A stretch of DNA of 64,000 bases from Epiperipatus broadwayi (taxonomy: Eukaryota > Onychophora > Udeonychophora > Euonychophora > Peripatidae): contig JAQFVV010007233.1 in the NCBI GenBank assembly GCA_028023455.1, positions 1-64,000 on the forward strand, given 5' to 3'. Position numbers and translations under genes: made by a program. Below are positions 53,896 through 64,000 of this stretch, in pieces. Every line of letters begins with the position of its first letter. Positions within the stretch are counted from its first letter, which is position 1. The notes below the pieces were generated by a model, which was not told where the DNA came from, searched no databases, and saw nothing but the letters and a program-made list of their open reading frames with translations.

Positions 53896-55696
53896 AATGA
53901 TGTATTAAAAAGAATTGAATATCTCGAATTTTTTAAAATGGTACTGAAAAGAGTTGAAAATGATATAAGAAAGTATAACTGTGAAATAGCAAGGAAAGCT
54001 GTAGAAGAAAATAAAAGTCTCAAAAATGTTTAACAACATTTTGGTATTGGTAGGAAATTTATATCCGCAATAAGAAAAAAAGATGGAATTATTACTAAAA
54101 AGAGAGATGACATCATGAAATTGGTAGAAGATTTTTATCAAGAATTATATAGTAATAAAGAACAAGTACCTCCTATATCTATTACATCTTCCGAATTGCC
54201 CAGAATTTTAAATGAAGAAGTGAGACATGCAATTAAGTGTATGAAGAAAGGAAAGGCTCCAGGAAATGATGGAATTATAATTGATATATTAAAAGAAGCA
54301 GGTGAAGAAATAGAAACAATTTTAGCAAAGTTATATACCAAATGTCTAAATGATAAAGATGTACCGGAAGATTGGAAGAATGCAGTAATAATATTAATAT
54401 TTAAAAAAGGTGATAAAGAAGATATTAGAAATTACAGACCTATCAGCCTTTTATCAGTTTTATATAAAAATTTTACCAAGATAATTACAACTCGTCTACA
54501 GAGAACTTTGGATTTCCACCAACCAAGAGAACAAAGCTGGATTTAAAAGTGGTTTTAGTACAATAGATCATATCCAGGTATTGAGAGAAGTCATAGAAAG
54601 GACAAACGAATATGAGTTGTCATTATGTTTTGGATTTGTAGATTATGAAAAGGCATTCGATTCTATACACTTTTCTTCAGTGATTAAAGCATTGGATCAT
54701 CAAGGTATAGATCCAGGATATTGTCATATTTTTAAAGAATATTTATAAAAATGCAACAGCAACAATTAGATTACATAATGATACTGGAAAAATCAACATT
54801 GAGAAAGGTGTAAGACAAGGTGACTCCATATCTCCAAAACTCTTTACAGCAGTGCTGCAAGAAGTATTTTGTGGATTAAAATGGGAAACTAAAGGAGTGA
54901 AAGTAAATGGAGAGTATTTAAGTCATTTAGATTTAGCAGATGATGTAGTTGTTTTTGCAAATAATGCTTCAGAGCTGCAGGAAATGTTGCAGGAGTTAGC
55001 AGATGAAAGTAGAAAAGTAGGACTAAAGATAAATGTTAAAAAGACTAAAGTAATGTTTAATCGATTTGCTCAAAATATGAAAATAAAGATTGATTATGAA
55101 GAATTAGAAGAAGTTAACAGTTACAAATACCTTGGTCAGATTATTAATACAGATGGAAACATAATGGAGGAAATTAATCATAGAATTAAACTTGGTTGGA
55201 GTGCTTTTGGTAGAAATAACTTGATACTAAAAGGAAATATGCCTATGTGTTTGAAAAGGATGGTTTTTAACAAATGTGTTTTACCAGTTCTTACTTATGG
55301 ATCTGAGACTTGGACACTTAATAGAAGAGCAATACAGAGACTTCATGCCACTCAAAGGAGTATGGAGAGATGTATGTTGGGAGTAACAAGAAGAGATCGA
55401 AAACACAATGTATGGGTAAGACAACAAACAGGTGTTACTGACCTTATTGAAAAAATTAAAAGATTGAAATGGAGTTGGGCTGGACATATTGCTAGAAGAG
55501 ATGATAATAGATGGACAATTGAAATTTTAAACTGGATTCCAAGAGATTGTAAAAGACCAGAAAGAGACCACATGTGAGATGGATGGATGAAATAAAAAAA
55601 TGTGCAGGGGTGTTGTGGAGAAGAGAAGCTAAAGATCGGAGAAGATGGATTAAACTTGGAGAGACCTTCATCCTGCAGTGGATTGATAATGGTTGA
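53896..55696 (+). pseudogene. RTE-clade non-LTR retrotransposon reverse transcriptase (5'-truncated, frameshifted)
   Basis: A reverse transcriptase relic about 600 codons long in four pieces. The first frame (53,896-54,546) has one TAA at 54,031, then [17 protein letters not shown] and [13 protein letters not shown]. One extra base near 54,533 shifts to [16 protein letters not shown] and FVDYEKAFDS (first catalytic Asp). Another near 54,738 shifts to VRQGDSISPKLF and LDLADDVVVFA, the catalytic xxDD box as LADD. Then come NSYKYLGQIINTDG, LPVLTYGSETW and RLKWSWAGHIAR. A third shift near 55,563 leads to VRWMDEIKK and LGETFILQWIDNG, ending at TGA 55,694-55,696. 'RQGD.ISPKLF' and the C-terminal 'GHIAR ... 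W.DEI ... LGE..I.QW' series are typical of RTE elements. The apurinic endonuclease domain is absent. The 3' end has short TGATAA-like sequence as RTE tails often do. Confidence 0.93.
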
Positions 55697-57708
55697 TGAT
55701 AATAATATGAAAATATTTAATTTTAAAAATATCTTTTAGAAGTTGAGAGGCAAATATTTAGTTATATCTTGCAAAAATCTTTTTAAATACCCTCAAATTT
55801 ATCCTCATTTACATTCTTATTTTTTTATTATTACTGTTGATCAAACTTTATATCTTTCTCCCTGTATTTATTGTAAGAACACTATATTCTTGGCAAGCTA
55901 TAAATCTTTATTGATACATGTCTAAATAAAGATTTCAATAAATTGTGACCATATACATGTTAACATTCATTTTACAATAAAATCAAATTGTAATCTTTAA
56001 ATAAATGACATGCATGTGGCAGGATCATTTATACACATAACATAAACATGTAATTATGAAAATTGATTAATATTATCAATGCAGTTTAGTGTAATTATTA
56101 AAATCTAATTAATCCAACAAGTTGACAATGACACCCTAACCAATTAATTTTTCAACAGTGTATATTTAATATTCCAACAATGTTTAAAAATTTATTTTAC
56201 ATTGACAAAGGTTTTTTTAAAAAATAAATGTCTTATTTAAGCTTTTTATGTCTGTAAAAAAAACAAATTATTTTATTTCAGATTAATTTTTATATTGAAT
56301 GGTTAAAACATATAGATATAGAACATGAAACCATACTAGGCTAAACATATAGTTACAATTTTTCCTTTCCTTTTTACAAAAAATCATGTGACTATTAGAT
56401 GATAATTTTATCTTATGGTCTCCTTATATACTGCAAAGCAGATTTTTATGTTACAAACATTGTACATACATTATGTGTCCGCATTAACTTCCACTAGTAA
56501 AGCTGAACAATTCATTTGTTTTTGAAAGGTTTCTCACACAAATGAATTTTGTAATTATATTTTTTCATTGGTTCTTACTAACAATGCAGATTTAATCATA
56601 AGATCCCCTCAGTAAACTGATGTATGGCTTATTTTTATCTCCTATTTTTCTTAACTGGATTTTATGTGTATTTAATTGTCTTATTCTATTTTTCCCATGT
56701 TCTCTCATAACATTGTTAGACATTTACCATGAAATGTGATTTTAGGAATTATTTTTTCATGACCTATAAATTAACTTCTATGTTAATAAAGTCTTATTGG
56801 TGGAGTCATTTATTTATTTCCTAATTTTTTCCCATATTTGTTTCTTTGATTCCACTTAGGTTTACATTTAGAGCATGAAAATAGTCAATATGTTTTTATA
56901 CCAACTATTGTCATTGTTATTTTGAAGTATAAAATGTATAGCTGTCAAGGTTTTCATACAATTGCTTGTTGAAAATCTATAAGATCTTAAGTTTGTCAAT
57001 CATTACTTTTCGCTAACTGAAAGCATAGAATTGTATATTTGAACAACATTTTCATTCTTTAAATTACTCCTATATTTTTTTTTTTGTTTACAAATTTTTT
57101 TTATTATTTGTTTTGTTGTTCTATCTATTCCTTTTTTCTTCCATAATTAGAACATCTATCTTGTTTGTGATGATCATGAGAGATCATTATTTGACCAATA
57201 TGTTTATAAAATTATTAAATTTTATGAATAGTTTATGTAAAAAAACATAAAATATATATACAAAAATTTTCAGTTGCTTTTTTAAAATAATGTTTTATTA
57301 GTTTTGATTATTATAAACAAAATAAAAATAATAAGTATAAAATATAAAATTATAAAATATCTAATTTTCTAAAGATATTTTATAATTTCGAGTTGGAAAA
57401 ATTAATAAACAGTGTAGTAGTTTTGGTTTAAGAAATTCAGAAAAGGTTTAAATCCCAGAAGTAGCAGAACTGGGCCTTGATTCATGCACTTAAAGCAGCA
57501 GAATCTGCTAATTTACAATTGAATTGAATCACATCATGTCTTTTAGGATAATAATATGTAGTAAGTGATTTAAGTGAAATTATATTTACTAATCCCATAA
57601 AGTATTAGAGGAGAGATACATTTTCCTATTCAAGAAGAACATCAGACTTGATATTTGCAACCAATTAACTACTTTTTATTAAGTGAAATTCATTTTACTT
57701 TAATATTT
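55697..57708. other. AT-rich stretch without a recognisable gene
   Basis: Short homopolymers and stops in all frames. No repeats or motifs I can support. Confidence 0.65.
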
Positions 57709-57769
57709 AAAATTAAACTGAGAGAGTGCAAATCTCTCAAGTGCTTAGCCAATCAGATCACAAATACTG
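57709..57769 (-). mobile_element. Half-copy of the AGCCAATCAG MITE
   Basis: About 60 bases (aaattaaactgagagagtgc ... cttagccaatcagatcacaa) that are the near-perfect reverse complement of 58,008-58,067. The outer terminal repeats are missing. Confidence 0.65.
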
Positions 57770-57995
57770 GGACAGAGAATTTAACAAGAAAAGAGTGGTT
57801 CCCTCTCTTCTTTACTTGTCTTTGTATATATCCAAGCCAGTCCAAAGTACTTAGATCTGAAAGTGAGAATCTTAAATATCTTCACACTCAACTCACTGAG
57901 TTCTAATTATAAACATACAGCATGAACTCTTTCAATTTACTACACAGTAGTGTTTCGATGTTATAACTTGCAGCAATGTATGTAAATAATATTTT
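57770..57995. other. Interval between the two inverted MITE copies
   Basis: AT-moderate sequence with an apparent short frame running from 57,655 to 57,906 that reads through the half-MITE. No recognised protein. Confidence 0.5.
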
Positions 57996-58092
57996 TTTTA
58001 CAAAGCGCAGTATTTGTGATCTGATTGGCTAAGCGCTTGAGAGATTTGCACTCTCTCAGTTTAATTTCAAATACCGTCTGCGCTTTGTAAAA
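57996..58092 (+). mobile_element. Small MITE (about 97 bp) with ACAAAGCGCAG termini
   Basis: The left terminus is ttttacaaagcgcagtattt. The right terminus read on the minus strand is ttttacaaagcgcagacggt, giving about 15 bases of perfect terminal inverted repeat. The interior carries gatctgattggctaagcgct. Flanks are ATTT/AAAT-rich, so the target duplication is not resolvable. Confidence 0.7.
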
Positions 58093-58205
58093 TAAATATT
58101 ATTTAATATTTAAATAAATTCAAGATATTTTGCAAAATTTGGAAAATGAACGTGATTCTGTAATTCTTCAATATTGCAATCTCATTTGAATAATAATATA
58201 TAAAT

Positions 58206-58228
58206 CCCCCCCCCTCTTTTTTTTTTTT
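58206..58228. repeat. C9 plus T12 homopolymer tract
   Basis: Nine C residues, then tc, then twelve T residues. Confidence 0.85.
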
Positions 58229-58308
58229 GCCTCAGAGGCATGCACTTAATGCTGTTTCAGTATTTTTAAAAAATCGCATTCAAAATTATGATTGTATAAT
58301 ATTCACAA

Positions 58309-58319
58309 TCTTAGTATTT
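58309..58319. repeat. Target site duplication of the tRNA-headed retroposon (tcttagtattt)
   Basis: Identical to 58,417-58,427. Confidence 0.72.
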
Positions 58320-58416
58320 TTTCCCCATGTGTCATAGCATCAGCCGGAAAGCGAATCTGCCAACCCGGGTCAACTGCTTGTAAAGCAGCTGTCGGTGACC
58401 TCTTGACTACCAATGC
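58320..58416 (-). mobile_element. tRNA-headed retroposon (SINE-like) with A tail and target duplication
   Basis: On the minus strand the insertion starts at 58,416 with an 80-base tRNA-like head, continues with about 14 bases (tatgacacatgggg) and ends in an A6 tail that merges with the target duplication. The 11-base sequence tcttagtattt occurs at 58,309-58,319 and again at 58,417-58,427, flanking the unit exactly. tRNA head, short tail and duplication of this length are the hallmarks of LINE-mediated retroposition. The very short body makes it either a minimal SINE, a truncated SINE or a retroposed tRNA. Confidence 0.72.
58337..58416 (-). ncRNA. tRNA-like sequence, Val(UAC)-like anticodon, enlarged T loop
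   Basis: A cloverleaf can be drawn. The acceptor stem GCATTGG pairs with CTGATGC (7 pairs, two of them G-T). There is a D arm GTC...GAC. The anticodon arm GCTGC-TTTACAA-GCAGT has anticodon TAC, followed by a 4-base variable region. The T stem CCGGG/TCCGG encloses a 15-base loop instead of 7. TAGTCAAGAGG fits the pol III A-box pattern. A normal B box (GGTTCGANNCC) is not present. It is therefore a tRNA-derived retroposon head rather than a working tRNA gene. Confidence 0.5.
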
Positions 58417-58427
58417 TCTTAGTATTT
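58417..58427. repeat. Target site duplication, second copy (tcttagtattt)
   Basis: Identical to 58,309-58,319. Confidence 0.72.
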
Positions 58428-59538
58428 AAATATATTTTTATTATTAGTTATTTACAGTTGATAAAGAGTATCAGAAGCTTAATTAGTGGCTAATTTTCTA
58501 TTTAGACATAATAGAAAATCAGATGATTTATTTACAAAAAGTAACTTGTAGGTTCAAAAATATTAATGATAACGTATTATTAATATCTTCAAATTGAATG
58601 TAACATTTTAAATTGATAGAATTATTAAACAATATAAATATTAAAAAAGTATTTAATAATCTATTTAGTCACTTCTATTTAATATATAAAAAAAGACAAT
58701 TATAACATAACGAAATATTTTAATAACTGTATTTAAATACTCGTAATGTTATTACAAATTTAGACACAACCTTAAAATAAGATTATAAAAAGTACATTTC
58801 ATACATTTGGTTTTTTTTATATATAATATTGCATGAATTGTTGCAAATGAAATAAAAAAGAAAAATCAAAAAATATCACAAGATATTATAAGTTATTAGA
58901 ATACTCCCTGTGTTAAAAAAATCACAAATTCCAATTATATTTTATATTTTCCTAACATTATTTTAATATTGCTGTAAACATAATATAAACATTTAATTCT
59001 TGTACTACTATGATTGATAAACTCCTTTGATAGAATAAAGTAATTAATATTAAAATATTAATTTATCGTTATTAGTAAATATGATTGATCTGATTTATTT
59101 ATTGACCTGATATCAAATATACACAACTACAAAAATCGATTGGTTAGGTTTCAAACTTCAGTGGTTTTTTTACTTTCACGCTAAAAGCTTGATAGTGAAA
59201 AACAAATTAAAGATGGTTGACAGATAAATATCAGCAATGATCCAGGTCTTGAATTTCAAGCCTGGTATACTCCACCTGTTTTAGGGAAATATCTTAATAT
59301 CGGATGTAGATATTCTGAACTAAAGTATACCTAATATCAAGCTACTTTTTTTAAATATAATTTATTATTCATAATCAAGAGATATTTTTATTATATATAT
59401 GTGCGTATAATATCAGATAAAATAATACATAAAAAACATTGAAATTAATTCCACAAATTTCACTATATCAATATATGTAGACTTATTACATTTATATTAT
59501 ATTCTGAAATTTGTAAAATTAATTTTAGTATTATATAT
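58428..59538. other. AT-rich stretch without a recognisable gene
   Basis: No motif or repeat stands out. Confidence 0.65.
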
Positions 59539-61357
59539 TGTGATGATCGCACTTACTGCGGTCACACATGTATATGTAAAACATACAAAACTTAGAAATG
59601 TTCGGGTTGGAAATAAATAAATAAAGAAAGAAAGAAAAACGAGCTTAAAAGTTAACAAAATCAAGAAATGTTGAAAATGAATAAAACAAAGGAAAAGAGA
59701 GGGAACTAGAATTACCAAGATCGTTATCTTTTGCTATTCAAAGTCTGAATTTCGAGAAAAGTAAAATATTAAATTATAATACTAAAAGCATAAGCTAGAA
59801 AAATTAAAGCAGAAAAGAAACCTAAAGAAAACATGTAGTAAATATGATTTTGGGAAAAAATAAAGTTTAAAGGAAAAACTTCGGTAGCGTGGAAAGAAAA
59901 AAACCTAGAATTTAATATGTTCAAAAAGATAAGAATCTATGTTTCAAAGTACACCTTTGACAATAAACGAAATGTGGGTTTTATGGAGTATAGGTAAAGC
60001 ATGAGTTTAAATAAAAAATAAATGATCGTCGAAATTTAAATTTAAATTGAGAAAAAAAACATATACTAAATTTTGTGTAATTAATTAAAGAAAATAAAGA
60101 AATAAGTAAAATGTACATAGTGCTATAAAATCATATAAAATAAGTTTAAATATGGCCGAAGGCATAGCATGGAAGGTGTCAACAACAAGTGGAAACAAAG
60201 AATCCAAAGGACAAAGGACCATTGGAATGTTTTAATTAAAAAGGAGGTTAGGTGGAAAGCTAGAGAGATTGTAGCAGGGATTAGAGCTTGAGACTTCGAG
60301 TCGAGAAAGTGAATTTTTGCGGCTCCAAGAATCAATCGATATAACTAGCCAATATGACATCTACTATCGGTGCATCACATACTATGGCTGGCTAAGGCCT
60401 TCATGATCGCTGGTCGATCCGGACCGTCTGTACCAATGGTTCTGCAATAATGTAACAACTGCTGTAGTAACGCCTGCCTGTGGATTCCTGTAGTTGCCCT
60501 GCTTGTGATGCCTCGTCCTCCATGCCTGAATAACCAAGAAGCTACACACCGCCAAATATGATAGCCGACTGTCCCTCCTAAAGAAGTGGAGAAAATCCAT
60601 GTGACGGTTGACCACATCGGAAGGAACTCAAAGACTAAACCCTAGGTAACTTGAATATTATTTTATAAATCGTCATAAGTGCACTTAAATTCAATAGACA
60701 ATGGCCAAATGCCTTTCCTGAGTGATAATGACATTCTTTTATGATAGACAGTGAGTCTAACGATTATAAATGTGAAAGCATTTATAAGAATTTCAATTAG
60801 TTATTTTAAGTATTCATTTATTATTAGAATTTCAAATATTTATTCCTTATAGCACTATCAAAAATATAATATGTTTAATTTTATGTTAATATTTCTTATG
60901 TCTTTTTTATCAAACCTAATTATTTTTATTATTAAAAAATGTATTAATTTATCTAAATCTGTCTCGCCTCGTTCTTCACCACTCCAAAAAATAGTTTAAC
61001 GTTAGAGAGGGGAGGGGGTAAACTATTATTCATGTTGATATTCTTTTTAGTTATTAAATTAGCACGTGAAATGTTGAGGGTGCAGTGTTTTAGCCCGTAA
61101 AATTTATAAATTAGCCAAGCGCTGTAACAGTAATATCTTACAGCAGTCGGGAGAAAGCTGATTGGGAAAAATAGTCTGGAAGCTATATCCGTATAGCTGA
61201 CAGATTTGGTCAGGTACGGAAATCAATTCGTTTATTTCCGTATTTCTCTCTGCTTGAGGTAGCGGAAAGTGGACGATTTTTGAATTAGAAGAATTCCCCA
61301 TTACATGTTATAAGTGAAAGGGAAGTTGGAGCTTTCGATCGTCCCGTGCCCGTTACA
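59539..61357. mobile_element. Possible solo LTR (about 1.8 kb)
   Basis: One boundary reads tgtgatgatcgcacttactg and the other cccgtgcccgttaca. On either strand the unit therefore starts TGT and ends ACA, as LTRs do. Flanks are tatat and atata, compatible with a 4-5 base duplication but uninformative because they are TA repeats. Composition is unlike the surroundings: purine-rich with GAAA units at 59,620-59,640, and markedly GC-richer at 60,360-60,640, 60,960-61,020 and 61,080-61,355. The 60,375-60,617 part is open in two frames on the minus strand without similarity to a family I know. No second LTR, primer-binding site or pol gene is visible in the window, so this is a weak call. Confidence 0.3.
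61104..61301 (-). CDS. Possible 65-residue protein, unrecognised
   Basis: An open frame of 65 codons from ATG to TAA in a GC-richer patch. Codon use is less AT-driven than in the chance frames elsewhere. The product begins MGNSSNSKIVHFPLP, which fits the N-myristoylation consensus (Gly2, small residue at position 6), and contains a Cys-Cys pair and a Leu-rich end. There is no transmembrane stretch. The start lies about 55 bases inside one boundary of the candidate LTR. No homology can be named. It may be a short leader-type frame, an exon or chance. Confidence 0.2.
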   Translation of the reverse strand: MGNSSNSKIVHFPLPQAERNTEINELISVPDQICQLYGYSFQTIFPNQLSPDCCKILLLQRLANL

Positions 61358-63004
61358 ATATATATATACCTACACATGTTATAATTGAAGTTAAAAGTCT
61401 TTTAAGAAGACATAATAAAAGTAATATCAAAATGGACTTTATATTTAGTACGGATTTTAATACTACTTTTTTCATCCTTAAATATGAATGTTTATTGACA
61501 TGTTTTCCATTGGCTAATTTATGCCTAAACATTTTGGATTTTTTTCATGATGTAGTGATCTCACATATGTCTACTATACTTACAATCATAGGTTCAAGCT
61601 TGAACCGAATAAAATGTGCAATTTTTTTTAGATATCAGTTGGGATTAAAAAATTTTCCACATAGTATGGATTATTGCTAACTCATATAATCATTTTTTAT
61701 TGGTCAATAAATGAAAAGATGTTGAGGCTATAGTTATTCGGGAAAAACATGTAATGCTTTATCATCTAGCATGTGGCAAATCTTGGTAACTAAGGTTCTA
61801 TTTTTTATTTTTTTACAAGGTACTATTGAAAAAACTTTATCTTGTAATGGCCTATATAAAATACTGTTTTATCTTTACCTTTTTATATTTAAAAGTTTAA
61901 GTTTAACACTGCTATATGCTGCATGTATTATTTTACTGCGATTTTATTTTATATATATTACAAACAGTCGTAAATAATTAAAACAATTCATCTATTTAAA
62001 AAATGGCAGAATCCTATATAAACTTCATAACACATTAAATATTAAAAGAATCTAGTAAATCAATTAAAGTAGACTAGCTTTTCTAAAGACATATCTAAGA
62101 TTTCTCAAGTGACAAGAAAGAAAAAAATGTAACCATGAATAATATATTATTTTTGTCTTAATTTGCTGTTAGAAACAGTAAGTGAAAAACATTTTAAAGA
62201 AATAATAGCTAATTATAAAATGGAATATTTTACTTTTAAAATGTTAAAATGAACTTCCTTTTAGATATACTGATTAAAAAATATTTACTTTTACAGAATG
62301 AAATATTATCTTTAATTAAAAACAAATTAAAGAGAATAAATATTTAAATACTTTATTAATTTATTACCAAATATTTTTAGCTTGAAATACAAGCTAACAA
62401 TTAAAGTGAAAGCTCTCTCTATGTGTTTCTGAGAGAATAAAGAACATAAAATGATAGTTAATTGTTAATTTAAAGTATAATTTTGACATTACAATCCCAA
62501 ACATTTCACACCTATACAACTGCTACAGGAAAATGTTATAGTATAATATTCATAATTTGAAAATTACAACAATTATATATGCTTAAAGATTGGTGTTAAT
62601 ATTAATTATAATGATTATTTTCAAAATATATAAAATTAAGTAAGTAGACTATTATAATGTTAAATAAATTAATGTATTTTTTTCTATACATTTCTTTTTA
62701 TTTGTGAAAATAAAAAAAATAAGATTGTCATAATCTTAAAGACAATAGAAATTTTTTTTTAAAAATCTTACCTTGACATTTACTTGGTATAATATATCCT
62801 CATATCTTAATGCAAAATATACTTTTTCAAACTTTAAAATTATTCTATTTCCTTTCTACTATTTTTAATCATTTATGCAGGATTACAGTTTGCAGTTTAG
62901 CTTGAGAGACAGTCAAAGATAACAAAATACAGTGGATAATAATAAATCAAATTTGCATCATACATAAATACCAATTGAAAAATGAATTAAAGCTCATAAT
63001 TATT
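61358..63004. other. AT-rich stretch without a recognisable gene
   Basis: Frames near 61,432-61,977 are hydrophobic Phe/Leu/Ile-rich translations of T-rich DNA and are not convincing. Confidence 0.6.
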
Positions 63005-63440
63005 TGATCACTATTTCCCATGCTTGCTCATAACTGTTATTAAAACAGGCAAAACTCTCCATACAGTAGTGCCACTCAAAGCAAGACAGAGTAATCAATG
63101 AATGCCATAAGGCTTGTGCATAAAATCCTTATCTAGTGCCTACTCATCCAATATTCCCAAACTAGTTTCTGGCTAATAGCCTTCGGCAGTGTGGAGCCTT
63201 TGATCTGAGAGGTGCAGTGCTCTCAGATCCAAGGCTCCTCCCTGCTGAAGATCATAAGCCAAAAACTAGTTTGGGGATATTGGATGAGGCTCCTCACTGC
63301 TGAAGGCCATAAGTCAGAAACTAGTTTGGGGATATTGGAAGAGTAGGCACTAGATAGGGAATTTATGCACTAGTCTTCTGGCATTCATTGATTACTCTGT
63401 CTTGCTTTGAGTGGAACTACTGTATGGAGAAAGTTTTGCT
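63005..63440 (+). mobile_element. Fold-back MITE family, long copy with internal duplication
   Basis: Outer ends: 'gttattaaaacaggcaaaac' and 'ctccatacagtagtgccact' at the left; 'gagtggaactactgtatgga' and 'gaaagttttgctc' at the right, forming inverted arms. The inner arms share tcaatgaatgcca and its counterpart 'ctggcattcattgattactc'. The interior carries palindromic 'aaactagtttctgg' / 'aaactagtttgggg' blocks and two tandem 55-base units. This copy lies outside the giant palindrome, which shows the family is dispersed. Confidence 0.75.
63233..63342 (+). repeat. Two tandem 55-base units inside the MITE
   Basis: Units start ggctcctccctgctgaag (63,233) and ggctcctcactgctgaagg (63,288). Each runs through aaactagtttggggatattgga with about five differences between them. 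Confidence 0.75.
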
Positions 63441-64000
63441 CTTATAATTATGCATTGGTGAAAAACTTTTCTTTTTAGCAACTTAGTATGTACAAGACAT
63501 TACATAATTTGAAAAATGAATAGTTAAAAATATTATTTGTAATTTGAAATTAAAAAAATATTTATGTGAGAATAGGTTTTGTCATGACCTTGATTTATCA
63601 ATGATTAAGATGAAAAATGAGGGTTTGAAGAATGATGAATCTGAAAATAAATGAGTTTTTATGAGATATTAATTATAGAGTCAAAATATAGAAACAAATG
63701 TCATCTTTGTTGAAATAAAATGTGTGGCAATGGTAGATTGAGATTTCAATGTGTTTGTAGATCAGTAATGCAGAAAATAAACTGAAATTAAATTTATTTT
63801 GTGATATCAAAACATAGTTTGAAAGGTAAATACTATTAGTAGTGTGTTAACTTATATATTATATCAAGGGATAATTCATTTATCATGAATGATTGGTTAC
63901 TGAATAGTAATATGATATATAAATTCAAGATGAATAATATTAAAATTAATATAATAATATTACGAACAATATTTAATTGGTATCGAGTATAATAAAACTG
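63441..64000. other. AT-rich stretch without a recognisable gene
   Basis: No coding or repeat signature seen. Confidence 0.65.

Noticed and set aside
54138-54341. Minus-strand frame opposite the reverse transcriptase
   Set aside because: Antisense shadow of the RTE coding region, as are the frames at 55,281-55,487, 55,352-55,573 and 53,905-54,141.
58337-58416. A functional tRNA-Val gene
   Set aside because: The T loop is about 15 bases instead of 7, a proper B box is missing, and the unit has an A tail with target duplications, which points to a retroposed copy.
1-64000. CRISPR arrays, bacterial operons or a prophage
   Set aside because: No regularly spaced direct repeats and no dense gene arrangement; transposon content and long gene-free AT-rich DNA are those of an animal genome.

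Overview
This is a very AT-rich eukaryotic window, almost certainly an invertebrate animal. It is filled with degraded transposons and simple repeats: RTE-type and jockey/CR1-type LINE remnants, a Penelope-like RT fragment, a BED-finger hAT transposase relic, a hAT-type MITE, fold-back MITEs and a tRNA-headed retroposon. I see no intact conserved host gene, no rRNA, no CRISPR array and no operon-like arrangement. The species cannot be read from the sequence. A short run of degenerate CCCTAA-like units is present but does not settle the lineage.

The dominant structure is a giant inverted repeat. Bases 1-27,774 (left arm) reappear in reverse complement at 27,832-53,876 (right arm) around a 57-base spacer. 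Every landmark of the left arm has a mirror copy. In order these are a MITE end, a C14 run, the Penelope fragment, a terminal-inverted-repeat element with telomere-like units, fold-back MITEs, the hAT relic with a nested 618-bp MITE, a second fold-back MITE, two GC-richer islands, a LINE 3' end and a trinucleotide microsatellite. The left copy is the cleaner one: it keeps an 8-bp target duplication, longer open frames and full homopolymers. In the right copy the outer 5 kb is nearly identical to the left, while the inner 20 kb is full of small indels and substitutions and is net shorter. I think the pattern fits a long-read fold-back (inverted chimera) left in an assembly, with its second strand poorly polished, better than an old biological palindrome. 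The sequence alone cannot prove this.

Beyond the palindrome, 53,896-55,696 is a frameshifted RTE-clade reverse transcriptase lacking its 5' part. It is followed by AT-rich spacer, a small palindromic MITE with a second half-copy (57.7-58.1 kb), a 97-bp tRNA-derived retroposon with an 11-bp target duplication (58.3-58.4 kb), a possible 1.8-kb solo LTR (59.5-61.4 kb) containing an unrecognised 65-residue frame, and another member of the fold-back MITE family (63.0-63.4 kb).

No set of genes here works together in a pathway. I found no convincing new functional system; the observations most worth following are the giant palindrome, the tRNA-headed retroposon and the fold-back MITE family.
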